From Bacteroidales bacterium WCE2008 (GTDB taxonomy: Bacteria > Bacteroidota > Bacteroidia > Bacteroidales > UBA932): DNA of 64,000 nt. Shown here one piece after another: positions 8,355-17,241 of the stretch; position 1 is the stretch's first letter, and each line of letters begins with the position of its first letter. Under the pieces are notes generated by a model. It had not been told where the DNA came from and did not search any database. It was given only the letters and a program-made list of their open reading frames with translations. Position numbers and translations under genes: made by a program. The stretch covers positions 243,216 through 307,215 of the forward strand of contig FUZM01000004.1 in assembly GCA_900167925.1 (NCBI GenBank), given 5' to 3'.

Positions 8355-8385
8355 TAAAAATACTCATAATTTGTTTTTCTTCAAA
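8355..8385 (-). promoter_or_regulatory. Promoter of the lipoprotein-rfb operon
   Basis: Read on the minus strand: TTTG (8382-8385), 19-base spacer, TATTTTTA (8355-8362), one base off TAnnTTTG. It lies back to back with the rnhA promoter, 3 bases apart. Confidence 0.6.
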
Positions 8386-8388
8386 ATC

Positions 8389-8419
8389 TTTCAATTTAGG
8401 AAAGGAAACATTATTTTTG
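8389..8419 (+). promoter_or_regulatory. Promoter of rnhA-pdxA-recG
   Basis: TTTC (8389-8392), 19-base spacer, TATTTTTG (8412-8419), just ahead of the rnhA ATG at 8428. This leaves almost no 5' leader. Confidence 0.55.
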
Positions 8420-8427
8420 TAGAACGA

Positions 8428-8913
8428 ATGGATAAAAGACCTGTCATATTTCTGTATACGGATGGAGCGGCGAGCGGCAACCCGGGCCCGGGAGGCTATG
8501 GAGTCGTACTCAAATGCGCCGGACATGAAAAAGAAATGAGCGGCGGCTTCGCCCTTACGACCAACAACAGGATGGAGTTGCTCGCAGTCATAGAAGGTCT
8601 GGAGGCCATAAAATGGGACCGTGCGGACGTCGAAGTATGGAGCGACTCTTCTTATGTCGTCAAGGCCATCAATGAGGGCTGGCTGCAGAACTGGGAGCGC
8701 AAAGGCTTCGCCAAGGTCAAGAATCCGGATCTCTGGATGAGATTCCTGCAGGTCTACCGGAGGCACAATGTCACTTTCCACTGGCTGAAAGGACACGCCG
8801 GGCATCCGGAAAACGAGCGTTGCGACAGGCTCGCAGTCGAGGCCTACAAGAAACAGGACCTGCCGCACGATACCGGTTATGAAGAATTAAACAGTACGCT
8901 ATATGAACAATAA
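8428..8913 (+). CDS. rnhA: Ribonuclease HI
   Basis: Cleaves RNA in RNA-DNA hybrids, removing R-loops and primers. Catalytic residues are visible: Asp in LYTDGAASGNPGPGG, Glu in TTNNRMELLAVIEGL, Asp in EVWSDSSYVV, and a late His-Asp pair in LKGHAGHPENERCD. The start at 8428 gives 161 residues, the usual size; an upstream in-frame ATG at 8371 would put the promoter inside the gene. It overlaps pdxA by 11 bases. Confidence 0.95.
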   Translation: MDKRPVIFLYTDGAASGNPGPGGYGVVLKCAGHEKEMSGGFALTTNNRMELLAVIEGLEAIKWDRADVEVWSDSSYVVKAINEGWLQNWERKGFAKVKNPDLWMRFLQVYRRHNVTFHWLKGHAGHPENERCDRLAVEAYKKQDLPHDTGYEELNSTLYEQ

Positions 8914-9988
8914 AAGACTCGTCGTCGGGATTACCCAGGGAGACGGCAACGGCATAGGATACGAAGTGATAATCAAGGCTCTCGCCGATGCGAGGACCCT
9001 CGATTCGTTTACCCCGGTGATCTACGGATCTTCCAAGATATTCGGTTTCTACCGCAAACTGATGCACAATATCGACCAGCTCGACACATACGTCATCAGT
9101 TCGGCAAAGGATGCCAAGCCTAAGAAGATCAATATCGTCAACTGCCTTCCGGACAACGTCTTCGTGGAGCCGGGACAGTCGACTCCGGAGTCTGCGAAAT
9201 CCGCGATCAAGTCTCTCGAATGCGCAATCGAGGACATAAAGAAAGGCGACATCGACGTACTGGTGACAGCCCCTATCAACAAGAAAGCGATGGCTGCCGA
9301 GGGCTTCGGCTACGCAGGCCACACCGAATACCTGCAGAAGCAGTTCGGAGTCAAGGACCATACGATGATCATGATCAGCGACCGCCTCAAAGTCGGCGTC
9401 GTCACAGGCCATATTCCTCTCAGGGACGTAGCTGACAGTCTTACGACCGAGAAGATCCTCAGCAAGCTCCGCCTGATGAAGGCTTCCCTCCAGAGGGATT
9501 TCAAGATTGACCGTCCGAGAATCGCCGTGCTCGGCCTCAACCCGCACTGCGGCGACGGAGGACTGCTCGGAGACGAGGAGGAAAAGATCATTCTCCCGGC
9601 CGTAAAAGCCGCCAACGCAGAAGATATCCTGGCCTTCGGACCATATTCTCCTGACGGCTACTTCGGGCTCGGGCATTACAGCAAATTCGACGCTACTCTC
9701 GCGATGTACCATGACCAGGGACTCGCCCCGTTCAAGGCCCTCGCCTTCGAGGACGGCGTCAACTTCACCGCCGGACTCCCGATCGTCAGGACCTCTCCTG
9801 ACCATGGCACCGCCTACGAGATGGCCGGCCGCGACGAGGCGGACCCTCGTTCGATGAAATCAGCGATTTACGCGGCAATCGATATCTTCCGTAACAGGGA
9901 GGACTACGATGCACTGCTTTCAGGCAAGATGATCGAAGCCCCTTCCACTGAAGAGAAGCCTCGCAACGGAAAGCCGCAGATAGCATAG
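8903..9988 (+). CDS. pdxA: 4-hydroxythreonine-4-phosphate dehydrogenase
   Basis: Oxidises 4-phosphohydroxy-threonine in the DXP-dependent route to pyridoxal phosphate (vitamin B6). The N-terminal GITQGDGNGIGYEVI, the metal/substrate His in YAGHTEYLQKQF, LGLNPHCGDGG and the MYHDQGLAPFKAL motif are all present. At 361 residues it is slightly longer than average, with a charged C-terminal tail (about 345-361). Its start lies inside the rnhA end, and recG follows after 9 bases. Confidence 0.96.
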   Translation: MNNKRLVVGITQGDGNGIGYEVIIKALADARTLDSFTPVIYGSSKIFGFYRKLMHNIDQLDTYVISSAKDAKPKKINIVNCLPDNVFVEPGQSTPESAKSAIKSLECAIEDIKKGDIDVLVTAPINKKAMAAEGFGYAGHTEYLQKQFGVKDHTMIMISDRLKVGVVTGHIPLRDVADSLTTEKILSKLRLMKASLQRDFKIDRPRIAVLGLNPHCGDGGLLGDEEEKIILPAVKAANAEDILAFGPYSPDGYFGLGHYSKFDATLAMYHDQGLAPFKALAFEDGVNFTAGLPIVRTSPDHGTAYEMAGRDEADPRSMKSAIYAAIDIFRNREDYDALLSGKMIEAPSTEEKPRNGKPQIA

Positions 9989-9997
9989 TTTTTCATA

Positions 9998-12103
9998 ATG
10001 GATAAATACCTCGATTCAGATATCCAGTTCCTGCCGGGAGTGGGGCCGAAAAGAGCCGCACTGCTCAAGCGCGAACTGGAAATCGCGACAATCGGGGATC
10101 TGATCCGTTTCTATCCGTTCAGATATATCGACCGCAGCACTATCCAGCCTATCAGTTCGATAGTCTCTGAAAGCGCGTATGTGCAGATCCAGGCTGAGGT
10201 CAAATCCAGCGATTTCAAGGGGAAACGCCTCAGCGTCTATGTCAGCGACAGTACCGGAGACATGGAACTGGTATTCTTCAAAGGGGTCAAGTATATCGCC
10301 GAGAAACTGATTCCCGGGAAGACTTTCGTTTTCTTCGGAAAGCCCACGATCTTCAACGGGCGTATCAACATGGTCCATCCCGAGATCGACAGTCCGGCCC
10401 AGGAAGGAGCCGCCGTCCCGGGAGCGTCCATGGTCATGACAGGAGTATATACGTCGACCGAAAGGCTGAAGACCGCCGGGATCACCGGAAAGGTGATGAA
10501 CAAGCTCATGGCGACGGCCCTGCATCTGGCGATGCCGGAAATAGAGGAGACTCTGCCGGATTACATAATCAAGGAAAAAGGACTGGTCGGAATCCAGTAT
10601 GCCATAAAGAATATCCACTTCCCTACCGACGCATACGCCCTAAAGAAGGCAGAATATAGGCTGAAATTCGAGGAGCTTTTCTTCCTTCAGCTTTCTCTGC
10701 TGAAGCAGAAATTCATCCGCAGCCGCAACGAGCACGGAATAGTCATGCCGAAGGTCGGAGAGGCCTTCAACAAATGCTACGACGCCCTTCCGTATGAGCT
10801 TACAGGAGCCCAGAAAAGGGTTATCAAAGAGATACGCTCCGACATGATGAGCGGCCGGCAGATGAACCGTCTGCTCCAGGGAGACGTCGGATCCGGCAAG
10901 ACCATGGTCGCCGTACTCTCGGCGCTGATTGCAGTCGGCAACGGATATCAGGCCTGCATCATGGCCCCGACAGAAGTACTCGCGCAGCAGCATTTCGCCA
11001 ACATCTCGAAATATCTCGCCCCTACAGGGGTGCAGGTGGCGCTGCTGACCGGCAGCACGAAGGCCTCCTCCAGGAAGGAAATCCATGCCGGTCTGCAGGA
11101 CGGCAGCATCGGAATCATCGTCGGGACTCATGCCCTCATCGAGGATACGGTCGTCTTCCGGAGTCTCGGACTGGCGATAGTGGATGAGCAGCATCGTTTC
11201 GGCGTCGAGCAGAGAGCCCGGCTCTGGCAGAAATCCAGCGTCGGTGTGCCTCCTCATGTTCTCGTAATGACGGCGACCCCGATTCCGAGGACTCTGGCCA
11301 TGACCCTGTACGGAGATCTTGACGTTTCGGTCATCGACGAGATGCCTCCGGGACGAAAGCCGGTCCAGACCATGCAGATCACCGAGGCCAAGAGACCGGC
11401 CCTGTGGCGGTTCATGAAGGACCAGATTGCGTTGGGAAGGCAGGTATTCGTCGTCTATCCGCTGATTTTCGAGAGTGAGAAAGTGGATTACGAGAATCTG
11501 GAGAACGGATACGAGAGGATTGTAAGCGCTTTCCCTTTCCCGCCGTACAAACCTGCGATCGTGCACGGGCAGCAGTCCAATGAAGAGAAGAATTTCAACA
11601 TGTCCGCTTTTGCGGCGGGCAGAGCGCAGATACTTGTGTCGACCACCGTCATCGAGGTCGGAGTCGACGTGCCTAATGCTACTGTGATGGTCATCGAGAG
11701 CGCGGAACGGTTCGGCCTCAGCCAGCTGCACCAGCTGAGAGGCCGCGTCGGCAGAGGCAGCGACAAGTCCTACTGTATCCTCGTAAAGGGCCAGAAGGTA
11801 AGCAAGGAGTCGCAGAAGAGACTGGATCTGCTCTGCGAGACCGAAGACGGTTTCGTGCTGGCTGAGGAGGACATGAAGATGAGAGGACCGGGAGACCTGG
11901 AGGGCACGCAGCAGAGCGGTCTTCCTATCAACCTGAAGATAGCATCTCTTGCAAAGGACGGCAATTTGCTTTCAGATGCCAGGAATTATGCGATGCAGGT
12001 ACTCGAGAGGGATCCGGCGCTGGAGTCGGTCGCAAATATCGCTCTCGTGCGGGAGCTTCGCAAAGGAAAATACAATATCAACGATTACAGTAAGATAAGC
12101 TGA
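9998..12103 (+). CDS. recG: ATP-dependent DNA helicase RecG
   Basis: Remodels stalled forks and branched DNA. The N-terminal wedge/OB domain (about residues 1-170, FLPGVGPKRAALL then IQAEVKSSD) is followed by superfamily 2 helicase motifs: Walker A GDVGSGKTM at about residue 294, DEQH near residue 399, TATPIPRTLAM, and motif VI QLRGRVGRG. The 701 residues are normal. Its TGA overlaps the ATG of the next gene by one base. Confidence 0.97.
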   Translation: MDKYLDSDIQFLPGVGPKRAALLKRELEIATIGDLIRFYPFRYIDRSTIQPISSIVSESAYVQIQAEVKSSDFKGKRLSVYVSDSTGDMELVFFKGVKYIAEKLIPGKTFVFFGKPTIFNGRINMVHPEIDSPAQEGAAVPGASMVMTGVYTSTERLKTAGITGKVMNKLMATALHLAMPEIEETLPDYIIKEKGLVGIQYAIKNIHFPTDAYALKKAEYRLKFEELFFLQLSLLKQKFIRSRNEHGIVMPKVGEAFNKCYDALPYELTGAQKRVIKEIRSDMMSGRQMNRLLQGDVGSGKTMVAVLSALIAVGNGYQACIMAPTEVLAQQHFANISKYLAPTGVQVALLTGSTKASSRKEIHAGLQDGSIGIIVGTHALIEDTVVFRSLGLAIVDEQHRFGVEQRARLWQKSSVGVPPHVLVMTATPIPRTLAMTLYGDLDVSVIDEMPPGRKPVQTMQITEAKRPALWRFMKDQIALGRQVFVVYPLIFESEKVDYENLENGYERIVSAFPFPPYKPAIVHGQQSNEEKNFNMSAFAAGRAQILVSTTVIEVGVDVPNATVMVIESAERFGLSQLHQLRGRVGRGSDKSYCILVKGQKVSKESQKRLDLLCETEDGFVLAEEDMKMRGPGDLEGTQQSGLPINLKIASLAKDGNLLSDARNYAMQVLERDPALESVANIALVRELRKGKYNINDYSKIS

Positions 12104-13017
12104 TGGTTTCGGAACTTCTCAATAAGTATATATGGCTTGTCCAGACTGTCCTCAATGCCGGGGAAAGAGGTCTGGATCTGGGAGAAGTACAGTCGCGCTG
12201 GGAGTCCCGCTGGGGAGAGTATTACTCCAGGCGGTCTTTCTGCAACCATCGGGAGGCCATCGCCGAGGTCTTCGGGATAGAAATAGAGTGCAACAGGAGC
12301 ACCAACCGGTATTTCATCCGCTACGGCGAGGATGTCTCCGACACCAGGGCCGACGCCGCCTGGCTGATAAATACTTTTACCGTCAACAGTCTGCTGACTC
12401 TCGGCCAGGAGAGGCTTTCCGGCAGGGTCTCGGTCCAGAACATACCGTCGGGACAGAGATGGCTCACCGTCATCATGGAGGCCATGACCGAAGACAGGAT
12501 ACTGGAACTCGAATACCGGAAGTACCAGAGCCATGAGTCCGAGACCCTGCATGTAAGTCCGTATGCGGTCAAGGAGTTCGAGAGACGGTGGTATCTGGCG
12601 GGATGGTGCCGGGAGAGAGAAGGGCTGCGAGTCTATGGTCTCGACCGTATAGTCGGGCTGAAGGTGTCGGCTGAGGGATTCAGGATGCCGGCGCGGTTCG
12701 ATGTCGACGAACTGTTCTCGAAGAGTTACGGAATCTATCTTCCGGGAGACAGGCCGGCGGAGAAAATAGTTTTCCGGGCTACGGAGAGAGAGTCTGCTTT
12801 CCTGGAGGATCTGCCGCTGCACCATAGCCAGAAGCGGATGGGAACGGAGTTGGCGACAGAGGAGTATCCGGTCGTCTTCGGGATGGAGGCAGTGCCGAAC
12901 GTTGACATGGTCATGGATTTCTGCCGGCTGGGAAGCAGAGTGGAAGTGCTGGAGCCCGAGTGGCTGAGGACGGAAATAGCGGCGGAGATCGAAAAAGCTT
13001 TGAAATTATATAAATAA
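12103..13017 (+). CDS. WYL-domain transcriptional regulator
   Basis: 304 residues: an N-terminal helical, HTH-like region (about 1-75, RRSFCNHREAIAEVFGIEIEC, similar to helices seen before WYL domains), then the WYL domain (about 125-200) with LELEYRKYQS, LHVSPYAVKEFERRWYLAGW and VYGLDRI, and a C-terminal WCX-like extension to 300. WYL proteins sense nucleotides, nucleic acids or other small ligands and often control DNA repair or defence genes. It is coupled to recG by a one-base stop/start overlap. No defence genes are near. Its targets cannot be seen from sequence. Confidence 0.88.
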   Translation: MVSELLNKYIWLVQTVLNAGERGLDLGEVQSRWESRWGEYYSRRSFCNHREAIAEVFGIEIECNRSTNRYFIRYGEDVSDTRADAAWLINTFTVNSLLTLGQERLSGRVSVQNIPSGQRWLTVIMEAMTEDRILELEYRKYQSHESETLHVSPYAVKEFERRWYLAGWCREREGLRVYGLDRIVGLKVSAEGFRMPARFDVDELFSKSYGIYLPGDRPAEKIVFRATERESAFLEDLPLHHSQKRMGTELATEEYPVVFGMEAVPNVDMVMDFCRLGSRVEVLEPEWLRTEIAAEIEKALKLYK

Positions 13018-13023
13018 CTCTAT

Positions 13024-15243
13024 ATGAATAAAATCGGTTATATGGCAGCATCGGCTGCTTTAATGTTTGGAATCATGGGTTGTAACGTACAGAAAGAAGA
13101 GGCCGGGGCCGGATATATCGGACCTTCGGATATCAAGGTAGAGGACGGAAGGATGACTCCGGAGGTCATGCTCTCGCTGGGCAGGCTGTCGGATCCTCAG
13201 CTCTCTCCTGACGGGGAAAAGATTCTCTATGGGGTAAGCTATACTTCTATCGCGGAGAACCGCAGCTGCAGGAATCTGTTCACATGCAACCTTGACGGCA
13301 CGGGAAAGAATCAGCTTACAACGGACGGCAAGAGCATAAATGCCGCAAAATGGGCTAAGGACGGCCATTCGATTTATTTTCTCCAGGGCGGCCAGCTCTA
13401 CAATGCCGTATATGCCGAGGGCAAGCTCGGCGAGAGGACAAAGCTTTCCGACGTCGCCGAGGGTATCAGCGATTATGCCCTCTCCCCTGACAATTCGCAG
13501 GTTTATTATGTAAGCACGGTGCCTTCTGCGGTGAAGTCTCCTAAGGATTCGGATCCGGGACTCGACAAGGCCCAGGCTTATGTCACCGAGGACCTTATGT
13601 ACCGCCACTGGGACCACTGGGTTACCGAATTGCCTCATACTTTTGTGGCAGTTTTGGGCAACGGTACGATCACCAAGGATAATTCAATCGACATCCTTGG
13701 CGGTCCGGACGTCCTCTATGAGCTTCCTCTGGAGCCGTACGGCGGTGCGGAACAGCTCTGCTGGAGCCCTGACGGCCGATACATCGCCTATTCGTGCAAG
13801 AAGCTTACCGGCAAGCAGTATGCTTTCTCCACTAATACAGACATCTTTATCTACTGCATCCTTACAGGAGAGACGACTCGCGTGACCAACGGCGGAGGAT
13901 ACGATACCGATCCGGTCTGGAGCCCTGACGGCAGCCGTCTTGCCTGGATAAGCATGGAGCGCGACGGATATGAGGCCGACAAGACAAGGCTCATGGTAGC
14001 GGATCTCGAATATGAGGCTGAGGGCGAAGGCCAGACCGGCAATCCTGCAGTCAAGGCCATACGCGACCTCACCGCCGACTTCAACTACAACGCCGCCGGC
14101 GCCGTATGGACATCTGACGGAAAATCTGTATATTTCAACTCTCTCGTAGAGGGTCTCCAGGGTATCTTCATGGTTGACGCCGAGTCTGCCGAGATCGAGA
14201 GGCTCACTCCTCCGGACGCTTGGTTCGACTTCAACTCTCCGTTCGGAGTTCTCGAGGACGGCACACTGCTGGCTTCATACTGCAGCATGGACTTCCCTAA
14301 CGAACTCGTCGCTGTAAAGGACATGAAAATCACTGCCATAACTGACGAGAACGGCCACATACTCGGCCAGCTTAAGGGACATAAGACCGAAAAGAGGTAT
14401 GTCAAGACCGTGGACGGCAAGGACATGCTCACATGGGTACTCTTCCCTCCTGAGTTCGACGCCGCAAAGCAGTATCCGGCTATCGAGATCTTCCTCGGCG
14501 GCCCTCAGGGCACTCTCAGCCAGGGATGGTCATATCGCTGGAACTACAACCTGATGTGCAACCAGGGCTATATCGTGGTTCTTCCTAACCGTCGCGGAAC
14601 CACCGCATTCGGCCAGGAATGGTGCGAGCAGATCTCCGGAGACTATATCGGCCTCAACATGCAGGACTATATCGCAGCCGGAAAAATGATTAAGGCTGAG
14701 CCATACGTCGGCAAGCTCGCCGGCTGCGGAGCATCCTACGGCGGCTTCTCTGTCTATTATATGGCAGGTATCCATGAGAATCTGTATGACTGCTTCATAG
14801 CCCACGCCGGAATCTTCGACGAGACCTACATGTACTACGAGACCGAGGAGATGTGGTTCCCTAACTTCGACAACGGCGGTCTTTCCGAGTATTCATACAC
14901 CGAAGGCCAGATGGGCCCTGCCGGAGACGGAGTGACCTTCGGAGGCATGCAGCAGGCCGGCTCTCCATGGAGCTCCGCCGCCAAGGCTCGCAGGCATTAC
15001 TCCAACTCCCCTGCCCTCAATGTGACCAAGTGGCATACCCCGATTCTCTGCATCCATGGCATGATGGATTACCGTATCCCTTACGACCAGGGCATGGCAG
15101 CGTTCAACGCCGCCCAGATGATGGGAGTTCCTTCGAAGCTGATCGTGTTCCCGGAGGAGAACCACTGGATACTCCAGCCTCAGAACGCGCTCTTCTGGCA
15201 TCGCAGCTACTTCGAGTGGCTCGACCGCTGGTGCAAAGAATAA
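13024..15243 (+). CDS. S9 family prolyl oligopeptidase-type peptidase, lipoprotein
   Basis: 739 residues. The signal peptide ends IMGC, with the lipid-anchor Cys at about 20. An N-terminal beta-propeller (about 45-460) has repeated DGK/SPDG...I blades such as LSPDGEKILYGV and WSPDGRYIAYSC. The C-terminal alpha/beta hydrolase domain has the nucleophile Ser571 in GASYGG, Asp682 in GMMDYRIPY and His714 in PEENHWIL. Domain order matches dipeptidyl-peptidase IV-like or acylaminoacyl peptidases that trim peptides in the periplasm; exact specificity is uncertain. It starts 6 bases after the WYL gene and ends before a strong terminator. Confidence 0.93.
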   Translation: MNKIGYMAASAALMFGIMGCNVQKEEAGAGYIGPSDIKVEDGRMTPEVMLSLGRLSDPQLSPDGEKILYGVSYTSIAENRSCRNLFTCNLDGTGKNQLTTDGKSINAAKWAKDGHSIYFLQGGQLYNAVYAEGKLGERTKLSDVAEGISDYALSPDNSQVYYVSTVPSAVKSPKDSDPGLDKAQAYVTEDLMYRHWDHWVTELPHTFVAVLGNGTITKDNSIDILGGPDVLYELPLEPYGGAEQLCWSPDGRYIAYSCKKLTGKQYAFSTNTDIFIYCILTGETTRVTNGGGYDTDPVWSPDGSRLAWISMERDGYEADKTRLMVADLEYEAEGEGQTGNPAVKAIRDLTADFNYNAAGAVWTSDGKSVYFNSLVEGLQGIFMVDAESAEIERLTPPDAWFDFNSPFGVLEDGTLLASYCSMDFPNELVAVKDMKITAITDENGHILGQLKGHKTEKRYVKTVDGKDMLTWVLFPPEFDAAKQYPAIEIFLGGPQGTLSQGWSYRWNYNLMCNQGYIVVLPNRRGTTAFGQEWCEQISGDYIGLNMQDYIAAGKMIKAEPYVGKLAGCGASYGGFSVYYMAGIHENLYDCFIAHAGIFDETYMYYETEEMWFPNFDNGGLSEYSYTEGQMGPAGDGVTFGGMQQAGSPWSSAAKARRHYSNSPALNVTKWHTPILCIHGMMDYRIPYDQGMAAFNAAQMMGVPSKLIVFPEENHWILQPQNALFWHRSYFEWLDRWCKE

Positions 15244-15255
15244 AAACAATGAATG

Positions 15256-15290
15256 AAAAAAGGCTGCCTTCACCGGGCAGCCTTTTTTAT
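15256..15290. terminator. Bidirectional terminator
   Basis: Perfect 13-bp stem 15256-15268/15276-15288, loop of 7, with A-run on the left and T-run on the right. It sits between the converging peptidase and MFS genes and can serve both. Confidence 0.92.
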
Positions 15291-15307
15291 TTTCTATAAA
15301 GAATCTA

Positions 15308-16696
15308 TCAGTCGATCTGGGCCTGTTTCCTGTTCCAGTTGAGAAGAGGGAGGAGGCAGGCTACCACAGCCGAGCCGAGCCAGAACCATGATACATAAGA
15401 GAAGTTGTATTCGGTGATCTGACCTGCAGCGTCCTTTACTGACATGCCGTCGAGAAGGAGACCGGTAACGACGTTCTGGATTCCGGCGGCAGCGTATGAT
15501 GCCATTCCGACGATTCCGAGGGCGGCTCCCGTTGCCTTGCGAGGCACAATGTCAATGGCCATGAGACCGCCGACGAAGGCGATCAGCACTCCGATGGCGA
15601 TTCCGAAGAGCACCATGGAGGTGATGACCACGATCCTGGATCCGCCTCCGAAGAGGAAGAGCGCGAGGGCAATCACTTCGAGGATGCCGGCAACGAGAGC
15701 CGGGCACTTGCGGTCGCTCTTGAAGATAAAGTCACTGAGCCATCCTGATAATACTGTTCCGATGATTCCGAAAATCGGGTTGATACCGATAAGCGCGGAG
15801 GCTTTTCCGATTTCATAGCCATACACCTTCTGCAGGAAGATTACACCCCACTCGTTGATGGCGTAACGGCTCATGTACATGAATGCGCTGGAGATGGCGA
15901 GGATCCATACGCCCGGATTGCGGAGAACGGCACGCTGGATTGCGCTTGTCTCGGTCTTGTCGGCCTTGACTTCTTCTTCGCTCTTTTCGCCGCTGATCAC
16001 CTGGATCGGAGGAAGGCCCTTGCTTTCGGTGGTGTCATGCAGGAAGAAAAGTATGATCAGAATTCCGAGCACTCCGGCGGCTGCAGCTCCAAAGAAGCCC
16101 CATTTCCAGCCAAAGGCGGCAACGAGCGAGCCGACAAAGATGAAGGAAAGACCTTCACCGGCATTGTGGCTGGCGCTGAAGAAGCCGTAGTACGTGCCTC
16201 TCTGGGAGAGAGGATACCATCTGGTAAGTCCGACTATGGCGCATGGGGCGCCGAGCGACTGGGAGCAGCCGTTGATGGCCCACATGATCGAGAACAAAAC
16301 GAAGAGAGCAGCGCTGGAGATGCCGGAAGCGGTGGCGCTGGCTCCGAGGATTCCCATACCGAGGTTCATCAGTACGCTGATCAGAAGGCCGGTGGCCATG
16401 AAGCGTTTGATGTTGGATCTGTCGACGAGGAATCCGTTTATAAGTTTAGCCACAGCGTATGCCCAGTAGAGGCAGGCGCCGATGATACCGAGCTGGGTCG
16501 CCGTAAGGAGACCTGCGTCGATAATTGGCTGTTTCATTACTCCGAGGGAGAGTCTGCAGACGTAGAAGAGGGCGTATGCGAGAGTTCCGGAAAGGAATGT
16601 CTGGAAACGTAGTTTCTTGTAGACTGACTGCTGTTTTTCAGGTGCGACCATGGTGGCCGATGGACCGCTAGTCTTGTAGAAGTCTAAAATGCTCAT
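15308..16696 (-). CDS. MFS organophosphate:phosphate antiporter-type transporter
   Basis: Twelve-segment permease of the OPA group (GlpT/UhpT/UhpC-like), which exchanges phosphorylated sugars or glycerol 3-phosphate for phosphate across the inner membrane. Seen are LAYALFYVCRLSLGVMKQPI near segment 1, SQSLGAPCAIVGLTRWYPLSQRGTYYGFFS typical of the segment 4/5 region, and a polar central loop (about 230-260). I start at the ATG at 16696 (MSILDFYKTSG), because an upstream ATG at 16756 would read through the promoter; this gives 462 residues. The substrate cannot be read from the sequence. Confidence 0.88.
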   Translation of the reverse strand: MSILDFYKTSGPSATMVAPEKQQSVYKKLRFQTFLSGTLAYALFYVCRLSLGVMKQPIIDAGLLTATQLGIIGACLYWAYAVAKLINGFLVDRSNIKRFMATGLLISVLMNLGMGILGASATASGISSAALFVLFSIMWAINGCSQSLGAPCAIVGLTRWYPLSQRGTYYGFFSASHNAGEGLSFIFVGSLVAAFGWKWGFFGAAAAGVLGILIILFFLHDTTESKGLPPIQVISGEKSEEEVKADKTETSAIQRAVLRNPGVWILAISSAFMYMSRYAINEWGVIFLQKVYGYEIGKASALIGINPIFGIIGTVLSGWLSDFIFKSDRKCPALVAGILEVIALALFLFGGGSRIVVITSMVLFGIAIGVLIAFVGGLMAIDIVPRKATGAALGIVGMASYAAAGIQNVVTGLLLDGMSVKDAAGQITEYNFSYVSWFWLGSAVVACLLPLLNWNRKQAQID

Positions 16697-16723
16697 TGAT
16701 ATCCGTGTGTGTATAGTGAATTG

Positions 16724-16754
16724 CAAAAATACTCTGATGCAGCCTCTAATCAAC
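16724..16754 (-). promoter_or_regulatory. Promoter of the MFS gene
   Basis: Minus strand: GTTG (16751-16754), 19-base spacer, TATTTTTG (16724-16731), 27 bases before the chosen ATG. Confidence 0.6.
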
Positions 16755-16846
16755 ACACAATTTGCGTAATATTATCCCTCTTTTTACGCAAAGCTTTCCT
16801 CGTCCATCTGGCATCCACTCCCTCCGGACTTCCCTCCACCCCCAAT

Positions 16847-17230
16847 GCTGAGGGGGCAACACATTGCCCTGCATGCATCTCTGTGGCGCATCCCTGCACC
16901 CTCAGCGGCCGAAATACACGGTTGAGGGGGCAACACATTGCCCTGCACGCACCTCTGTGGCACATCCCTGCACCCTCAGCAGCCGTAATACACGATTGAG
17001 GGGGCAGCAACATGCCCTGCATGCATCTCTGTGGCACTTCCCTGCACCCTCAGCGGCCGAAATACCGGATTGAGGGGGCAACACATTGCCATGTACGCAT
17101 CTCTGTGGCACATCCCTGCACCCTCAACCGCAGAAAAACAATGCTGAGGGGGCAGCACCTTGCCCTGTACGCACCTCCGCGGCACATCCCTGCACCCTCA
17201 ACCGCAGAAAAACAATGCTGAGGGGGCAGA
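16847..17230. repeat. 74-bp hairpin repeat array, locus 2 (five units plus a stub)
   Basis: Units begin at 16847, 16921, 16995, 17069 and 17143, with a 14-base partial unit from 17217; all spacings are exactly 74. The array fills most of the 545-base gap between the MFS gene and the amidohydrolase gene; the 90 or so bases between the MFS promoter and the array show nothing else. The left arm at each junction is TGCACCCTCA and the right arm TGAGGGGGCA, so one A-G mismatch stays in an otherwise paired 10-base stem. The family, period and orientation are the same as at 1-236. Units differ at several positions, unlike the near-identical first two units of locus 1. Frames across it on both strands are artefacts of a period that is not a multiple of three. 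Confidence 0.92.
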
Positions 17231-17241
17231 GGCGATGAACG

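Noticed and set aside
10640-11731. 363-residue minus-strand frame opposite recG
   Set aside because: RecG helicase motifs occupy the plus strand; the antisense protein is His/Arg/Leu-biased without motifs.
16709-17221. Overlapping frames of 69-96 residues on both strands in the second array
   Set aside because: Their spacing copies the 74-base unit, which shifts frame each repeat; no protein-like composition.
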